64,000 nt of DNA, from NCBI GenBank assembly GCA_023461435.1, contig JAEYLC010000010.1:124001-188000 (forward strand), read 5' to 3'. Position numbers and translations under genes: made by a program. Below, in pieces: positions 35,058-43,872 of the stretch; the first letter of the stretch is position 1, and every line of letters starts with the position of its first letter. The notes below the pieces were generated by a model. The model ran no database searches. It was not told the DNA's origin and saw nothing but the letters and a program-made list of their open reading frames with translations. The stretch is from Bacillota bacterium. Lineage in GTDB: Bacteria; Bacillota; Clostridia; Christensenellales; SZUA-584.

Positions 35058-35086
35058 TTGAATTCATATCAATCATATCATATAAT
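35058..35086 (+). promoter_or_regulatory. Promoter of the Rrf2 gene
   Basis: TTGAAT at 35058-35063, 17-bp spacer, TATAAT at 35081-35086. The spacer contains ATATC/CATAT repeats (CATATCAATCATATC) that may be a binding site for the encoded regulator. Confidence 0.65.
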
Positions 35087-35117
35087 CAGACTAACATCGA
35101 TGAACACGGAGGTTATC

Positions 35118-35552
35118 ATGAAGATTTCTACGCGCGGCCGCTATGCGCTTCGCATGATGGTCGATCTGGCTATGGCGCCGGAAGGCGAATATGTGACGAT
35201 AAAGAGCATCGCGGCAAGACAGGAGATATCCGATAAATATCTGGAACAGATCATCACCATGCTGAGCCGGGCGGGCTATGTCAAAAGCGCGCGAGGCTCG
35301 CAGGGCGGGTATAAGCTGGCTATGCCTGCCAAAGACTATACTGTCGGCATGATACTGCGGCTGATTGAAGGCAGCCTCGTGCCCGTCGCCTGTATGGAGG
35401 ACGATCCGAACGAGTGCCCGCGCTGCCAAAAGTGCGTAACGCTCGATGTGTGGAAGCAGCTCAGCGATGCGGTCAGCGGGGTGGTGGACAGCATCACGCT
35501 GGCCGATCTTGCCCAGAAACAGACAGCCAAGAATATGGAAGACAGGACCTGA
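35118..35552 (+). CDS. Rrf2 family regulator, IscR/CymR type
   Basis: A 144-residue winged-helix regulator: MKISTRGRYALRMMVDLA and ISDKYLEQIITMLSRAGYVKS are hallmarks. It has a Cys cluster (VACMEDDPNECPRCQKC) in the place where IscR binds a 2Fe-2S cluster; CymR lacks these, so an Fe-S or redox sensor is likely. CGGAGG precedes the ATG at 35118. The next gene is MetY 55 bp downstream, consistent with a role in cysteine/sulfur or Fe-S control. Confidence 0.92.
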   Translation: MKISTRGRYALRMMVDLAMAPEGEYVTIKSIAARQEISDKYLEQIITMLSRAGYVKSARGSQGGYKLAMPAKDYTVGMILRLIEGSLVPVACMEDDPNECPRCQKCVTLDVWKQLSDAVSGVVDSITLADLAQKQTAKNMEDRT

Positions 35553-35607
35553 AGCAGAATTTGTTGATCATAGACGATTTGAGCGACTTGTTACGGAGGT
35601 TTACAGC

Positions 35608-36888
35608 ATGGACAGCAAACAATACAAATTTGAAACACTGCAGCTTCACGTGGGGCAGGAGCAGCCCGATCCCGCGACGGATTCGAGAGCCGTCCCGATC
35701 TATCAGACGACATCGTATGTGTTCGCGGACTGCGCACAGGCCCAGCGGCGGTTCGACCTGAGTGAAGGCGGTAACATTTACACGCGCATGATGAACCCGA
35801 CGACCGATGTGTTTGAGAAGCGGATCGCGGCGCTCGAAGGCGGTATCGGCGCGCTCGCCGTGGCGAGCGGTTCCGCGGCTGTGGCGTACGCCGTGCAAAA
35901 CATCGCGCACGCGGGCGATCATATCGTCTCGGCAAACACATTATACGGCGGGACCTACAACCTGTTTGCGCACACGTTCGCGGATTTCGGTATCAATGTG
36001 ACATTCGTGGATCCCGACGAGCCGGGCGCTTTTGAAGCGGCGATTCGCCCCAACACCAAAGCGCTGTTCATCGAAAGCCTCGGGAACCCGAACTGCAGCG
36101 TGATCGACATCAAAGCCGTGGCAGACACGGCGCATAAGCATGGCATACCGTTGATCATCGACAACACGTTCGCGACGCCTTATCTGCTGCGGCCCATCGA
36201 GTACGGCGCGGATATCGTGGTTCATTCCGCGACAAAGTTCATCGGCGGCCACGGGACGTCCATCGGCGGCGTGATCATCGACGGCGGCAAATTCGACTGG
36301 GCGGCCTCGGGCAAGTTTCCGTATCTGACCGAGCCGGACCCGAGCTATCACGGCGTGAGGTTCACCGAAGCGGCAGGCGCGGCGGCGTATATCACGAAGG
36401 TGCGCGTCACGATGCTTCGCGATACAGGGGCGTGCATAAGCCCGTTCAACTCGTTTCTGCTGCTGCAGGGGCTCGAGACGCTGTCGCTGCGCGTGGAGCG
36501 GCATGTGGGAAACGCGCTCAAAGCGGCGGAGTACTTAAACGGGCATCCGAAGGTGGAAAAGGTCAACCATCCGTCGCTGCCGGACAGCCCGTATCACGAT
36601 CTTTATAATGAGTATTTCCCCAAAGGAGCGGGTTCCATTTTTACAATCGAAATCAAGGGCGGCGCGCAGGCAGCGCGGGCGTTTATCGACAAGCTCAAGC
36701 TGTTCTCGCTGCTCGCCAATGTGGCCGATCTAAAATCGCTCGTGATCCATCCGGCCAGCACGACCCATTCGCAGATGAATGAAGAAGAACTGCTCGCCTC
36801 GGGCATCAAGCCGGGAACGGTTCGTCTGTCCATCGGCACAGAGCATATCGACGATCTGCTGGATGACATCGGGCAGGCGCTGCAATAA
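35608..36888 (+). CDS. metY: O-acetylhomoserine aminocarboxypropyltransferase (sulfhydrylase)
   Basis: A PLP enzyme of the Cys/Met metabolism family (426 residues) that makes homocysteine from O-acetylhomoserine and sulfide. Signatures: FETLQLHVGQEQPDPATDSR at the start, SATKFIGGHGTSIGGV with the PLP lysine in SATK, and LFSLLANVADLKSLVIHP, which is characteristic of MetY. CGGAGG precedes the ATG. Probably co-transcribed with the Rrf2 regulator. It links to the methionine genes at 55-59 kb. Confidence 0.93.
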   Translation: MDSKQYKFETLQLHVGQEQPDPATDSRAVPIYQTTSYVFADCAQAQRRFDLSEGGNIYTRMMNPTTDVFEKRIAALEGGIGALAVASGSAAVAYAVQNIAHAGDHIVSANTLYGGTYNLFAHTFADFGINVTFVDPDEPGAFEAAIRPNTKALFIESLGNPNCSVIDIKAVADTAHKHGIPLIIDNTFATPYLLRPIEYGADIVVHSATKFIGGHGTSIGGVIIDGGKFDWAASGKFPYLTEPDPSYHGVRFTEAAGAAAYITKVRVTMLRDTGACISPFNSFLLLQGLETLSLRVERHVGNALKAAEYLNGHPKVEKVNHPSLPDSPYHDLYNEYFPKGAGSIFTIEIKGGAQAARAFIDKLKLFSLLANVADLKSLVIHPASTTHSQMNEEELLASGIKPGTVRLSIGTEHIDDLLDDIGQALQ

Positions 36889-36907
36889 ATCAGAGTATCA
36901 ATTTTTA

Positions 36908-36933
36908 AACAGCGGGACAACCGCTGTTTTTTT
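36908..36933. terminator. Bidirectional terminator
   Basis: AACAGCGG, loop GACAA, CCGCTGTT and a T run, in the gap between metY and the convergent germination operon. Confidence 0.85.
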
Positions 36934-38074
36934 ATTCTTCCGCTTCCTTTTTTGCAGCCTGGAGTTTCCTGATGACGGGCTCCAGCTTTTTTTTGCGGAT
37001 GAAAAACACAGCCACAAGAATACACGGCAGTATGAATATCACAGGCAATATCACAAACGGGAAGATCTTGTCTGAGCTGAGTATTTTGATGGTTCCCGAG
37101 TTGCTGAAAAAGGGAATGTTGCACGCGATAAACCCGAGCGCGGCAATGGGAATAACGAATTTTTTATGCGATTTGGCCTTGAAAATCAAAGACAAGGCCC
37201 TGCATGCCATGAAGTTATAAATCGTAAGCTTGAGCACGGTGGCCGGAAACCAGGCCAACGTGTTGAAAGCCTGTATCCGTTCGAGAAAGCTGAAAGCGTT
37301 GACCTGCCGCGTGTAAACATAGTACGGATTCCAGGCCATCTTTGCAAAATCCACACCGAGAACGGCAACCGTGGGGACCAGTATCAGCATGAAGCAAACG
37401 CCGAAAACCGTAAGCGCCAACGCATAGGTCTTTTTGATGCTGACTTTTTTATCAAGATAATAAGAGAACATGAGGAAGATCAATATCTCGGAGTAGCGGG
37501 CAGCCGTTAAGAAAGCGCTTAGATTCAAATTCAAAAAAGTGGAGTCAGCCAGAACGGGCGAGAATACCGAAAAATCCATGTTTGTCATACCGAACAGTAA
37601 AAACAAAACGATCGTCAGCATCACGAAAGGGACAATGAAGACGGACAAGCGGCCGATCGTGCCGGCGCCTTTGTACGAAGCATAACAGACGGGAATGACC
37701 ATAAAAAGGAGCAGTACCCATCTTGGCGTACCGGAGAAAAGGTAAGAACTCATAAAATGTGTGGTAATCAGAGAGCAGGCCATAAAACAATAAAAAAAGA
37801 AAAACACAAATACCATCACGGCGGGTTTGCCGAGAACCTTGCCAAGTATGATGTCGGTCATTTGGTTGACGGTGAGGCCCCGGAACTTGTTCATCAGGTA
37901 CAGCAGCGGTAGATTAAGAATCACGATATAAACCAATGCGAGCAGCAGGACGATCCATACGTCCTGATTGGCGTTGGGGGTGCCTAAGATAGGCAAAAAC
38001 GTATAGGGAAATACAAGCGCGCTGCCCACAGCGAGCATTAAGAGCTGAACCGAGGTAATGATCGGTTTTTTCAT
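36932..38074 (-). CDS. Spore germination receptor subunit B (GerAB/GerKB, permease-like)
   Basis: An integral membrane protein of 380 residues with about ten TM segments from the APC-like endospore germination permease family (MKKPIITSVQLLMLAVGSALVFPYTF at the start). In germinant receptors, this subunit binds the nutrient. It is the third gene of the A-C-B operon, and its ribosome site GGAGG lies within the end of the C-subunit gene, so translation is coupled. The germinant cannot be read from sequence. Confidence 0.93.
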   Translation of the reverse strand: MKKPIITSVQLLMLAVGSALVFPYTFLPILGTPNANQDVWIVLLLALVYIVILNLPLLYLMNKFRGLTVNQMTDIILGKVLGKPAVMVFVFFFFYCFMACSLITTHFMSSYLFSGTPRWVLLLFMVIPVCYASYKGAGTIGRLSVFIVPFVMLTIVLFLLFGMTNMDFSVFSPVLADSTFLNLNLSAFLTAARYSEILIFLMFSYYLDKKVSIKKTYALALTVFGVCFMLILVPTVAVLGVDFAKMAWNPYYVYTRQVNAFSFLERIQAFNTLAWFPATVLKLTIYNFMACRALSLIFKAKSHKKFVIPIAALGFIACNIPFFSNSGTIKILSSDKIFPFVILPVIFILPCILVAVFFIRKKKLEPVIRKLQAAKKEAEE

Positions 38075-38077
38075 TCG

Positions 38078-39298
38078 TTAATCCTCCGTAAATTCCGACA
38101 GTACGCTGTCTTTTGTTTCGCCCGTCTGATAGACTTCCGATTCTACGGAGATTGTGACCGTGGCGGTGGGGAATATCTGATCCCATTTTTCCTTGATCCT
38201 CTTCCAGTCTTCGGGGTGCTGGGCATGAACGCTCATACCGAATCCAAATATATCGCTGCCGAATTCCTTTTGCGCCTTTTCTACGGCTGAGGCGATATGC
38301 GGCAGCAGGTCATTATTAAATCCGGTTTCTATTTTCTCCATGATATCGGGATCGCTCGGATTCACATCGGCGCCGCAGGCAATCACACGGATTTTGGCCT
38401 TGATTTTCACGTCAACGGCTGCCGTATCACAGTCAATTTTGGTTGTAATGTCTGATGAAGCATCTGTGACTTCGCAGACAACGGGAGAGTTTTCAAACGG
38501 AACAGTGACGATCGCCACACCGATCTTGTCAGTGATAAAATTGTAAGCGTAGGTCTCCGATCCGTCGAAAAAGCCCACGAGTGTATCATCTTTAAAAGCA
38601 GCCAAACCCTCATAAAGGAGACGGTCTTTGTTTTCACTGTCTTTTGAGCTGGCCTCGGACTCCTGTTTTTCCGATTTGGAGCTGACGATCTGGACGACTC
38701 CGGCGACAGGCTGCTTTCCGTCGTTAAAGAAGTCCTTTGCAAAATCCAGCGTCGTCACGAAAACGGATCTCGAGGATGTTTTTTGCTGCGTCACCTGCAT
38801 GCTGTCGATAAAAACGCCCACCGAGTCGGAAAGCCCCATAGACGCTTCATATATTTTTTCGGGGTTTTCTCCTTTTATCACAACCATCATAGGTGTCTCA
38901 TCCGTCAAATGGTCTCTCAAAAGATAATCGACCGTGGCAGCCATGTGATCCTTCGCGGCAGACTCGGTAAAGAACCGGACATGGTTATGTCCGCCGTAAA
39001 TCGATTTTTCTATGGTGGATGAGACATGCGCAAGCGCTTCCCTGAAAGACGTGCCTGTCGCGGTTTCGGTTGTAAAATTCTTGCCCGCGCTTTCTCCGCC
39101 GCCTCCTCCCGTGCCGGATTTTTTACCGGACCCTGTCAGATCCAGAAACTCGACGGTCACTTCATACTGGCCGTCCTGTGTTTTGTTATAAATGATGCTG
39201 TTGATGATAGCCAGATCCTTCGGTTCTTTCTTATTCCAGCAGCCCGCAGACAGCAGAACGATGAGAATGCACAGTATTAAGCCGATCTTCTTTTTCAT
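38078..39298 (-). CDS. Spore germination lipoprotein, Ger(x)C family
   Basis: A 406-residue lipoprotein. Signal MKKKIGLILCILIVLLSAGC with lipobox LSAGC, then CWNKKEPKDLAIINSI, typical of GerC. The C-terminal domain (LPHIASAVEKAQKEFGSDIFGFG, then an FP-TATVTISVE strand) is well conserved. It would sit on the outer face of the spore inner membrane. Gene order A, C, B is a common alternative to A, B, C. It has a 9-bp gap after the A gene. Confidence 0.93.
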   Translation of the reverse strand: MKKKIGLILCILIVLLSAGCWNKKEPKDLAIINSIIYNKTQDGQYEVTVEFLDLTGSGKKSGTGGGGGESAGKNFTTETATGTSFREALAHVSSTIEKSIYGGHNHVRFFTESAAKDHMAATVDYLLRDHLTDETPMMVVIKGENPEKIYEASMGLSDSVGVFIDSMQVTQQKTSSRSVFVTTLDFAKDFFNDGKQPVAGVVQIVSSKSEKQESEASSKDSENKDRLLYEGLAAFKDDTLVGFFDGSETYAYNFITDKIGVAIVTVPFENSPVVCEVTDASSDITTKIDCDTAAVDVKIKAKIRVIACGADVNPSDPDIMEKIETGFNNDLLPHIASAVEKAQKEFGSDIFGFGMSVHAQHPEDWKRIKEKWDQIFPTATVTISVESEVYQTGETKDSVLSEFTED

Positions 39299-39307
39299 AA
39301 TGCGGCC

Positions 39308-40753
39308 TCACATCGCCTTTCTTTTCAAATTTCGCTTGGCTATTGAGGACGGGCGGAATTTCATCATGGTTTGCGGAAGCCGAATAAAACTGTCCTTCAT
39401 TTCGTTTTTGGAAAACGAAGAGAGTATGGGGATTCCAAAGGACCTCTCTGAAATCAGCTGGGTCAGCATGATCACGTAAGCGGCGCCGATGCCGATCAGC
39501 CCCATCAGCGTGCCCATGATCCAGAAGAATCCGCGGTAAACCAGCACGAACTCGGTGAGGTTCGGCACAATAAAGCTGCTGACAGCGGAGATCGCCACAA
39601 TGATGACGGACGGCTCGCTCACAATGCCCGCGTTGACGGCAGCTTCGCCGACGATCAACGATCCGACGATGGAAATGGCAGAGCCGACGGCCTGCGGCAG
39701 CCTCGTTCCGGCTTCTTTGAGCAGCTCGAACATGACTGTCATCACGAGTATTTCCGCCGACACCGACATCGGCGTTTTCTGCATCGCGCTCACGATGCTC
39801 GAGAGAAATACGGACGGTATCATCTCCTGGTTGAAGGTCATGATGGCGACGGCAAGCCCCGGAAGCATCACGGTGACAAACAGGCCGATCAGTCTTAACA
39901 GGCGCAGTATCGACGAGTAGACTGTTCTGTTGTAATAATCCTCCGCGGTATGCAGATTCTCGATAAACATCTCGGGTATGGTCAGCGCATGCGGTGTGCC
40001 GTCTATCAGTATCACCACGCGGCCTTCGAGTATGCGCGCGGCGGCGACATCCGGCTTTTGTGTGAGGCCGATGCCCGATACAGGGGAGAATGGGTTATCG
40101 TCCAGATACTGCTCAAGCTGGCCCGATTCGAGCATCATGTCCACATCTATTTTAGACAGCTGCTTCTTTATCGCATCGAGCACCTCAATGTTGACGATAC
40201 CGCTGATGTAAACAAGCTCGACATTGGTATTCGTCTGTTTGCCAAGCGTCACATTTTCGATGACAAGCTTGGTATTGTGGATCTTGCGGCGTATCAAAGA
40301 CGTATTGGTTCTTATGTTTTCGTTGAAGCCTTCTTTCGGGCCGCGGACAACGGTTTCCGCCTTGGGCTCTTCAACGCTGCGCAGCGAATACTGCCGCAGC
40401 TCGATCAGATAAGCCTTGGAGCAATTCTCGTAAAAAAGCGCGACAAAGCCTCCGAGCACACTTTGGGTAAACTTGGTTAAGTCTTCGGTCTCCGTAAATG
40501 TGGCATTGAGCACCGCGCCCACATCCCCGTCAAAATGCTCCGACTTGAGCGGCCGGATGACATCCCTGTCGGTTAAGTCCTTATCCGTCAGGCCGTCCAC
40601 ATAGACAATCAGCGCTTTGCCTTTGTTGGTTTCAAAGCTCTGTATGACCATGTCGAAGCTGTTGCAAAAGACGCCTTTGACAAACGATTCACACTGATCA
40701 ATATTGGAGGGAACAGATTGCTTTTTGCTTTCTTCTTCAGATTTTTCCTGCAT
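39308..40753 (-). CDS. Spore germination receptor subunit A (GerAA/GerKA)
   Basis: GerA-family membrane protein: a soluble N-terminal part of about 240 residues and a C-terminal part with about five TM helices (FVTVMLPGLAVAIMTFNQEMIP, LKEAGTRLPQAVGSAIS, VGEAAVNAGIVSEPSVIIVA as short blocks). From the ATG at 40753 it has 481 residues. The frame is open further upstream as far as a strong AAAGGAG at 40827-40821, followed by in-frame ATC (40816) and ATT (40813) but no ATG, GTG or TTG; a non-AUG start would add about 20 basic residues. The ATG at 40753 has only a weak TGAGG. Confidence 0.92.
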   Translation of the reverse strand: MQEKSEEESKKQSVPSNIDQCESFVKGVFCNSFDMVIQSFETNKGKALIVYVDGLTDKDLTDRDVIRPLKSEHFDGDVGAVLNATFTETEDLTKFTQSVLGGFVALFYENCSKAYLIELRQYSLRSVEEPKAETVVRGPKEGFNENIRTNTSLIRRKIHNTKLVIENVTLGKQTNTNVELVYISGIVNIEVLDAIKKQLSKIDVDMMLESGQLEQYLDDNPFSPVSGIGLTQKPDVAAARILEGRVVILIDGTPHALTIPEMFIENLHTAEDYYNRTVYSSILRLLRLIGLFVTVMLPGLAVAIMTFNQEMIPSVFLSSIVSAMQKTPMSVSAEILVMTVMFELLKEAGTRLPQAVGSAISIVGSLIVGEAAVNAGIVSEPSVIIVAISAVSSFIVPNLTEFVLVYRGFFWIMGTLMGLIGIGAAYVIMLTQLISERSFGIPILSSFSKNEMKDSFIRLPQTMMKFRPSSIAKRNLKRKAM

Positions 40754-40851
40754 GATAGCCTCAGGCTCTTGAGGCTTTTGAGCCTCTTTTTTTTCTCTTC
40801 TGGACCGGTAAATGATCGTGCTCCTTTCCGACTATTACGCTGCCTCACAAT

Positions 40852-40880
40852 CAATATAACCAAAAGCCGCGAATCTATGC
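40852..40880 (-). promoter_or_regulatory. Candidate forespore sigma-G promoter for the ger operon
   Basis: On the minus strand GCATA (40880-40876) and TATATTG (40858-40852) lie 17 bases apart, similar to the sigma-G pattern (gHATR, about 17-18 bases, CATWHTA). Germinant receptor operons are usually sigma-G dependent. The match is partial. Confidence 0.35.
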
Positions 40881-41033
40881 GGTACAAAAAGGAACCTGAA
40901 GGCCGCTCAATGTTTTAATTTCATAACTTTCCTTAAATAACATGTGTAATTTTTTTGGGTGTGAGGATGATAATAGTCAGCTAATAATGAATAGGCTGTT
41001 ATATATTGTAAATAAACAAATGGAGTAAATAAA

Positions 41034-42614
41034 ATGAAAAATAAAGAAAGAGGGCTGTCGGCGGGTCATCTGACCATGATGGCGCTCGGTACGGTTATCG
41101 GAGGATCATTTTTCTTAGGGTCATCCGTCGCGATCAACGCGGCGGGGCCGTCTGTGCTGATCGCTTTTGCGGTTGGCGGTGTGCTTGTGTACTTTATACT
41201 GTTTGCGCTGTCTGAAATGACCGTGAACAATGCCGACGCAGGGTCTTTCCGCACATTCGCGGGAGAGGCGTTCGGACGCGGCACAGGTTTCGTGGTGGGC
41301 TGGGTGTATTGGACGGGCATGGTGCTCGCGATGTCGAGCGAAGCGACGGCTGTCTCCATACTCATCCGGCAATGGCTGCCGAATCTGTCGCTGCCGCTGA
41401 TGGGAAGCATTATCATCGTCGCAGTGACATTGCTGAACCTGCTCGGCGCGCGGTCTTTAAGCAAGCTCGAAAGCGGGCTTGCCGCCGTCAAGCTGATCGC
41501 TGTGGTTTCGTTTATTGTGATCGCGGTGCTGCTGATCATCGGTGCCTTCTCGGGCAACGCGCCTGTCGGCACCGGCGCGCTCAGCAACGAAACATTTATG
41601 CCGGGCGGCTTTGCGGGGCTCGCGGGCAGCATGCTGATCGTGATGTTCACTTACGCGGGGTTTGAGATCATCGGCCTCGCGGCATCCGAGACGGACAAGC
41701 CCAAAGAGACCGTGCCCCGGGCCATCCGCAACACGGTATTAAGCCTTGTCGGTCTGTACATGGTTGCGGTCGTCATGCTGACGATATTGATCCCGACGGC
41801 CGCTTTGAACCCAAGCATCAGCCCGTTTGTCGCGGCGCTGAATACGCGCGGTTTCGGGTGGGCGGGCACCGTGCTCAATGTGGTGCTGATCACCGCGATC
41901 ATCTCCACGATGCTGGCCGCGATGTTCGGCCTCGGGCGCATGATGCGCTCTTTAACCGACGAGGGCATGGCACCGGGCTGGCTCAAGGATAAAACGGACG
42001 TCCCATACCGCGGCATCATCGCGTCGGGGCTCGGGATGCTCGCTGCATTCGGCATCGGTTTCCTGTTCCCCAGCGTTTATTTGTTCCTTGTCAGCTCGGG
42101 CGGTTTCGCGATATTGTTCACATACGTGGTCATCATGGCGACGCATATCCGGTTTCGCAGGCGAAACGGCTGCCCGCCGGACGGCAAATGCCAGCTGTGG
42201 GGATTCCCGTACACTTCAATCGCGGTATTGCTGCTGCTGGTCGTCGCCATATTGAGCATGCCGTTCGTGCAGGGGCAGGGGTCCGGTCTCGTGGCCGGTA
42301 TCATTCTTGTGGTGATGTTTTCACTTTTCTACGGTTTGACGAGGCTTTTCAGGAAGAAGGATTCGGATCTGTACTATGCGCGCCTCAGAACGCATTTATC
42401 AGCGGAAGCCGGGAAGGAACTCGGTGTGCTGCCAAGACAGGTAAAAAACAACTTGCCGCCAAATTATTTTGACGGGACAGCGGGTTTTCATCACACGGGA
42501 GATTTTGATGACAAAGGCGACGCCGAAGACATCAGAGATACTGAGGATGCCATAAATCTTGAATATAAGAGCCATACTGAAGATAGCGATGATGATCGTG
42601 AGGACGGTGAGTAG
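41034..42614 (+). CDS. APC family amino acid permease
   Basis: A 526-residue, 12-TM amino acid/polyamine/organocation transporter. TM1 has the unwound GTVIGGSFFLGSS motif, and TM6 region reads MLIVMFTYAGFEIIGLAASETDKP, as in AAT-type permeases. An unusual acidic, His/Asp-rich tail of about 45 residues (DDKGDAEDIRDTEDA, EDSDDDREDGE) follows the last helix. GGAG precedes the ATG. The following polyamine operon raises the option of an arginine or ornithine substrate; that is inference. Confidence 0.88.
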   Translation: MKNKERGLSAGHLTMMALGTVIGGSFFLGSSVAINAAGPSVLIAFAVGGVLVYFILFALSEMTVNNADAGSFRTFAGEAFGRGTGFVVGWVYWTGMVLAMSSEATAVSILIRQWLPNLSLPLMGSIIIVAVTLLNLLGARSLSKLESGLAAVKLIAVVSFIVIAVLLIIGAFSGNAPVGTGALSNETFMPGGFAGLAGSMLIVMFTYAGFEIIGLAASETDKPKETVPRAIRNTVLSLVGLYMVAVVMLTILIPTAALNPSISPFVAALNTRGFGWAGTVLNVVLITAIISTMLAAMFGLGRMMRSLTDEGMAPGWLKDKTDVPYRGIIASGLGMLAAFGIGFLFPSVYLFLVSSGGFAILFTYVVIMATHIRFRRRNGCPPDGKCQLWGFPYTSIAVLLLLVVAILSMPFVQGQGSGLVAGIILVVMFSLFYGLTRLFRKKDSDLYYARLRTHLSAEAGKELGVLPRQVKNNLPPNYFDGTAGFHHTGDFDDKGDAEDIRDTEDAINLEYKSHTEDSDDDREDGE

Positions 42615-42644
42615 ATATTTACATCGATTTATCATCAAAAATCC

Positions 42645-42673
42645 TTGTATTTTAAGTGCACATTCATTATAAT
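42645..42673 (+). promoter_or_regulatory. Promoter of a non-coding transcript upstream of speD
   Basis: TTGTAT at 42645-42650, 17-bp spacer, TATAAT at 42668-42673. It lies after the permease gene and would start transcription near 42680, just ahead of the hairpin array. Confidence 0.65.
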
Positions 42674-42679
42674 GCATAA

Positions 42680-42900
42680 CGTAGCGAAAAAAGAGGCAGT
42701 GAGCCTTTTGAGGCAGAGCGAGAGATTTGCCTGCCGGCAAAGAATTTTTTGACCATGCTAAAATAGCATTAAGGCCATACGGACAGCCGGGTCAAAAGCC
42801 GAAACTGGCAACTTTGTTGCCTTATTGGTTGAGTCGGGACTCAAATTTTATAAGTTGGCTACTTAATAGCCGTGTGCGTGAGCCGCACATCACACTTGTG
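42680..42900 (+). ncRNA. Candidate structured RNA with tandem compact hairpins
   Basis: No convincing protein is encoded here. In 200 bases there are seven short stem-loops in series: 42691-42709 (AAGAGGC/GCCTTTT, one G-T); TTTGCC/GGCAAA (42726-42741); ATGCTA/TAGCAT (42755-42769); GGCAAC/GTTGCC (42807-42821); TTGAGTC/GACTCAA (42829-42844); GGCTA/TAGCC (42857-42871); TGTGCG/CGCACA (42873-42889). Most are perfect 5-7 bp stems with 2-5 nt loops. A consensus promoter precedes it and an intrinsic terminator follows at 43004-43055. A conserved RNA such as the raiA class of Clostridia is one candidate; alternatively it is a long leader of speD. An open frame at 42727-42960 exists but has no ribosome site. 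Confidence 0.6.
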
Positions 42901-43003
42901 AAACAATCAATAAGAGTAGTAAAAGTAATTCCTTGCTATATAGACTCTGCCCCTTTATAGACTTTTGATGTTTGGGCCCCGGCCCGGGCAAAGGGATATT
43001 GAA

Positions 43004-43055
43004 CGCTCAAGTGGATGCGGCGAAAGCTCATCTGACTGAGGCGTTTTTATTTTTT
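43004..43055 (+). terminator. Long hairpin terminator before speD
   Basis: CGCTC (43004-43008) pairs with GAG-GCG (43038-43043), AGT with ACT, GATG with CATC (43014-43017 and 43029-43032), capped by GGC-GAAA-GCT. A T-rich run TTTTTATTTTTT follows at 43044-43055. It ends the upstream RNA or acts as an attenuator of speD, 30 bases before the start. The preceding 42971-42991 is a GC-rich self-complementary stretch (GGGCCCCGGCCCGGGC). Confidence 0.75.
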
Positions 43056-43085
43056 GGCGACTGAGCGGAAGAAAGGCATGAATGA

Positions 43086-43853
43086 ATGGAAACGAAACTG
43101 AAGCTTTACGGGTTTAACAACCTCACAAAATCACTGAGCTTTAACATATTTGACGTGTGCTATGCCAAAAGCGAGCGCGAGCAGCGTGAATACATCGCTT
43201 ATGTTGACGAGCAATACAATTCCGACCGTTTGACGGGCATACTTGAAAACGTGACGACGATGATCAACGCGCAGGTACTGAGCATATCCAAGCAGGATTA
43301 CGATCCGCAGGGCGCGAGCGTGACGTTTTTGATTGCCGAGGATTCGATTTCGGGCCTTCGGACGCGCGGTGATACGGTGGTCGCGCATCTTGATAAGAGC
43401 CATGTGACGGTGCACACGTACCCGGAGTTTCACCCCGAGACATCGATCGCGACGTTCCGCGTGGATATCGACGTCGCGACCTGCGGTGAGATCACGCCGC
43501 TTCGGACGCTTGACTATCTGATTGCCAGCTTTGATTCGGACATCATCACAATGGACTACCGCGTGAGGGGCTTCACGCGCGATCTTTGTGGCAAGAAGCT
43601 GTTTATCGACCACGACATCACGTCGATACAGGAATTCGTTGCGGAGCCCACGCTCGAAAAGTATGACGCGATCGATATCAACGTGTATCAGGCGAACCTG
43701 TTTCACACGAAGATGCTGATCAAGGAGATGGACCTGCAGAACTATCTGTTTAACAAGGATGTGCATGAGCTGCCGCCGAGGGAACGCCTTGAGATCACAA
43801 GCAGCCTGCGGCGGGAGATGATCGATATATTCAGCGGAAAGAACGTATACTAA
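43086..43853 (+). CDS. speD: S-adenosylmethionine decarboxylase proenzyme
   Basis: Makes decarboxylated S-adenosylmethionine, the aminopropyl donor. Belongs to the larger E. coli-type class (255 residues). The self-cleavage site is HLDK-SHVTVHTYPE; cutting before Ser105 yields the pyruvoyl prosthetic group. Downstream motifs such as VDIDVATCGEITPLRTLDYL fit. First gene of the polyamine operon; a structured RNA and terminator stand upstream. Confidence 0.95.
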   Translation: METKLKLYGFNNLTKSLSFNIFDVCYAKSEREQREYIAYVDEQYNSDRLTGILENVTTMINAQVLSISKQDYDPQGASVTFLIAEDSISGLRTRGDTVVAHLDKSHVTVHTYPEFHPETSIATFRVDIDVATCGEITPLRTLDYLIASFDSDIITMDYRVRGFTRDLCGKKLFIDHDITSIQEFVAEPTLEKYDAIDINVYQANLFHTKMLIKEMDLQNYLFNKDVHELPPRERLEITSSLRREMIDIFSGKNVY

Positions 43854-43872
43854 CGATGGCGGATAAGGGCAA

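Noticed and set aside
42727..42960. 77-residue open frame in the region before speD
   Set aside because: No ribosome binding site, composition unlike a protein, and its bases form a string of perfect hairpins; a structured RNA explains it better.
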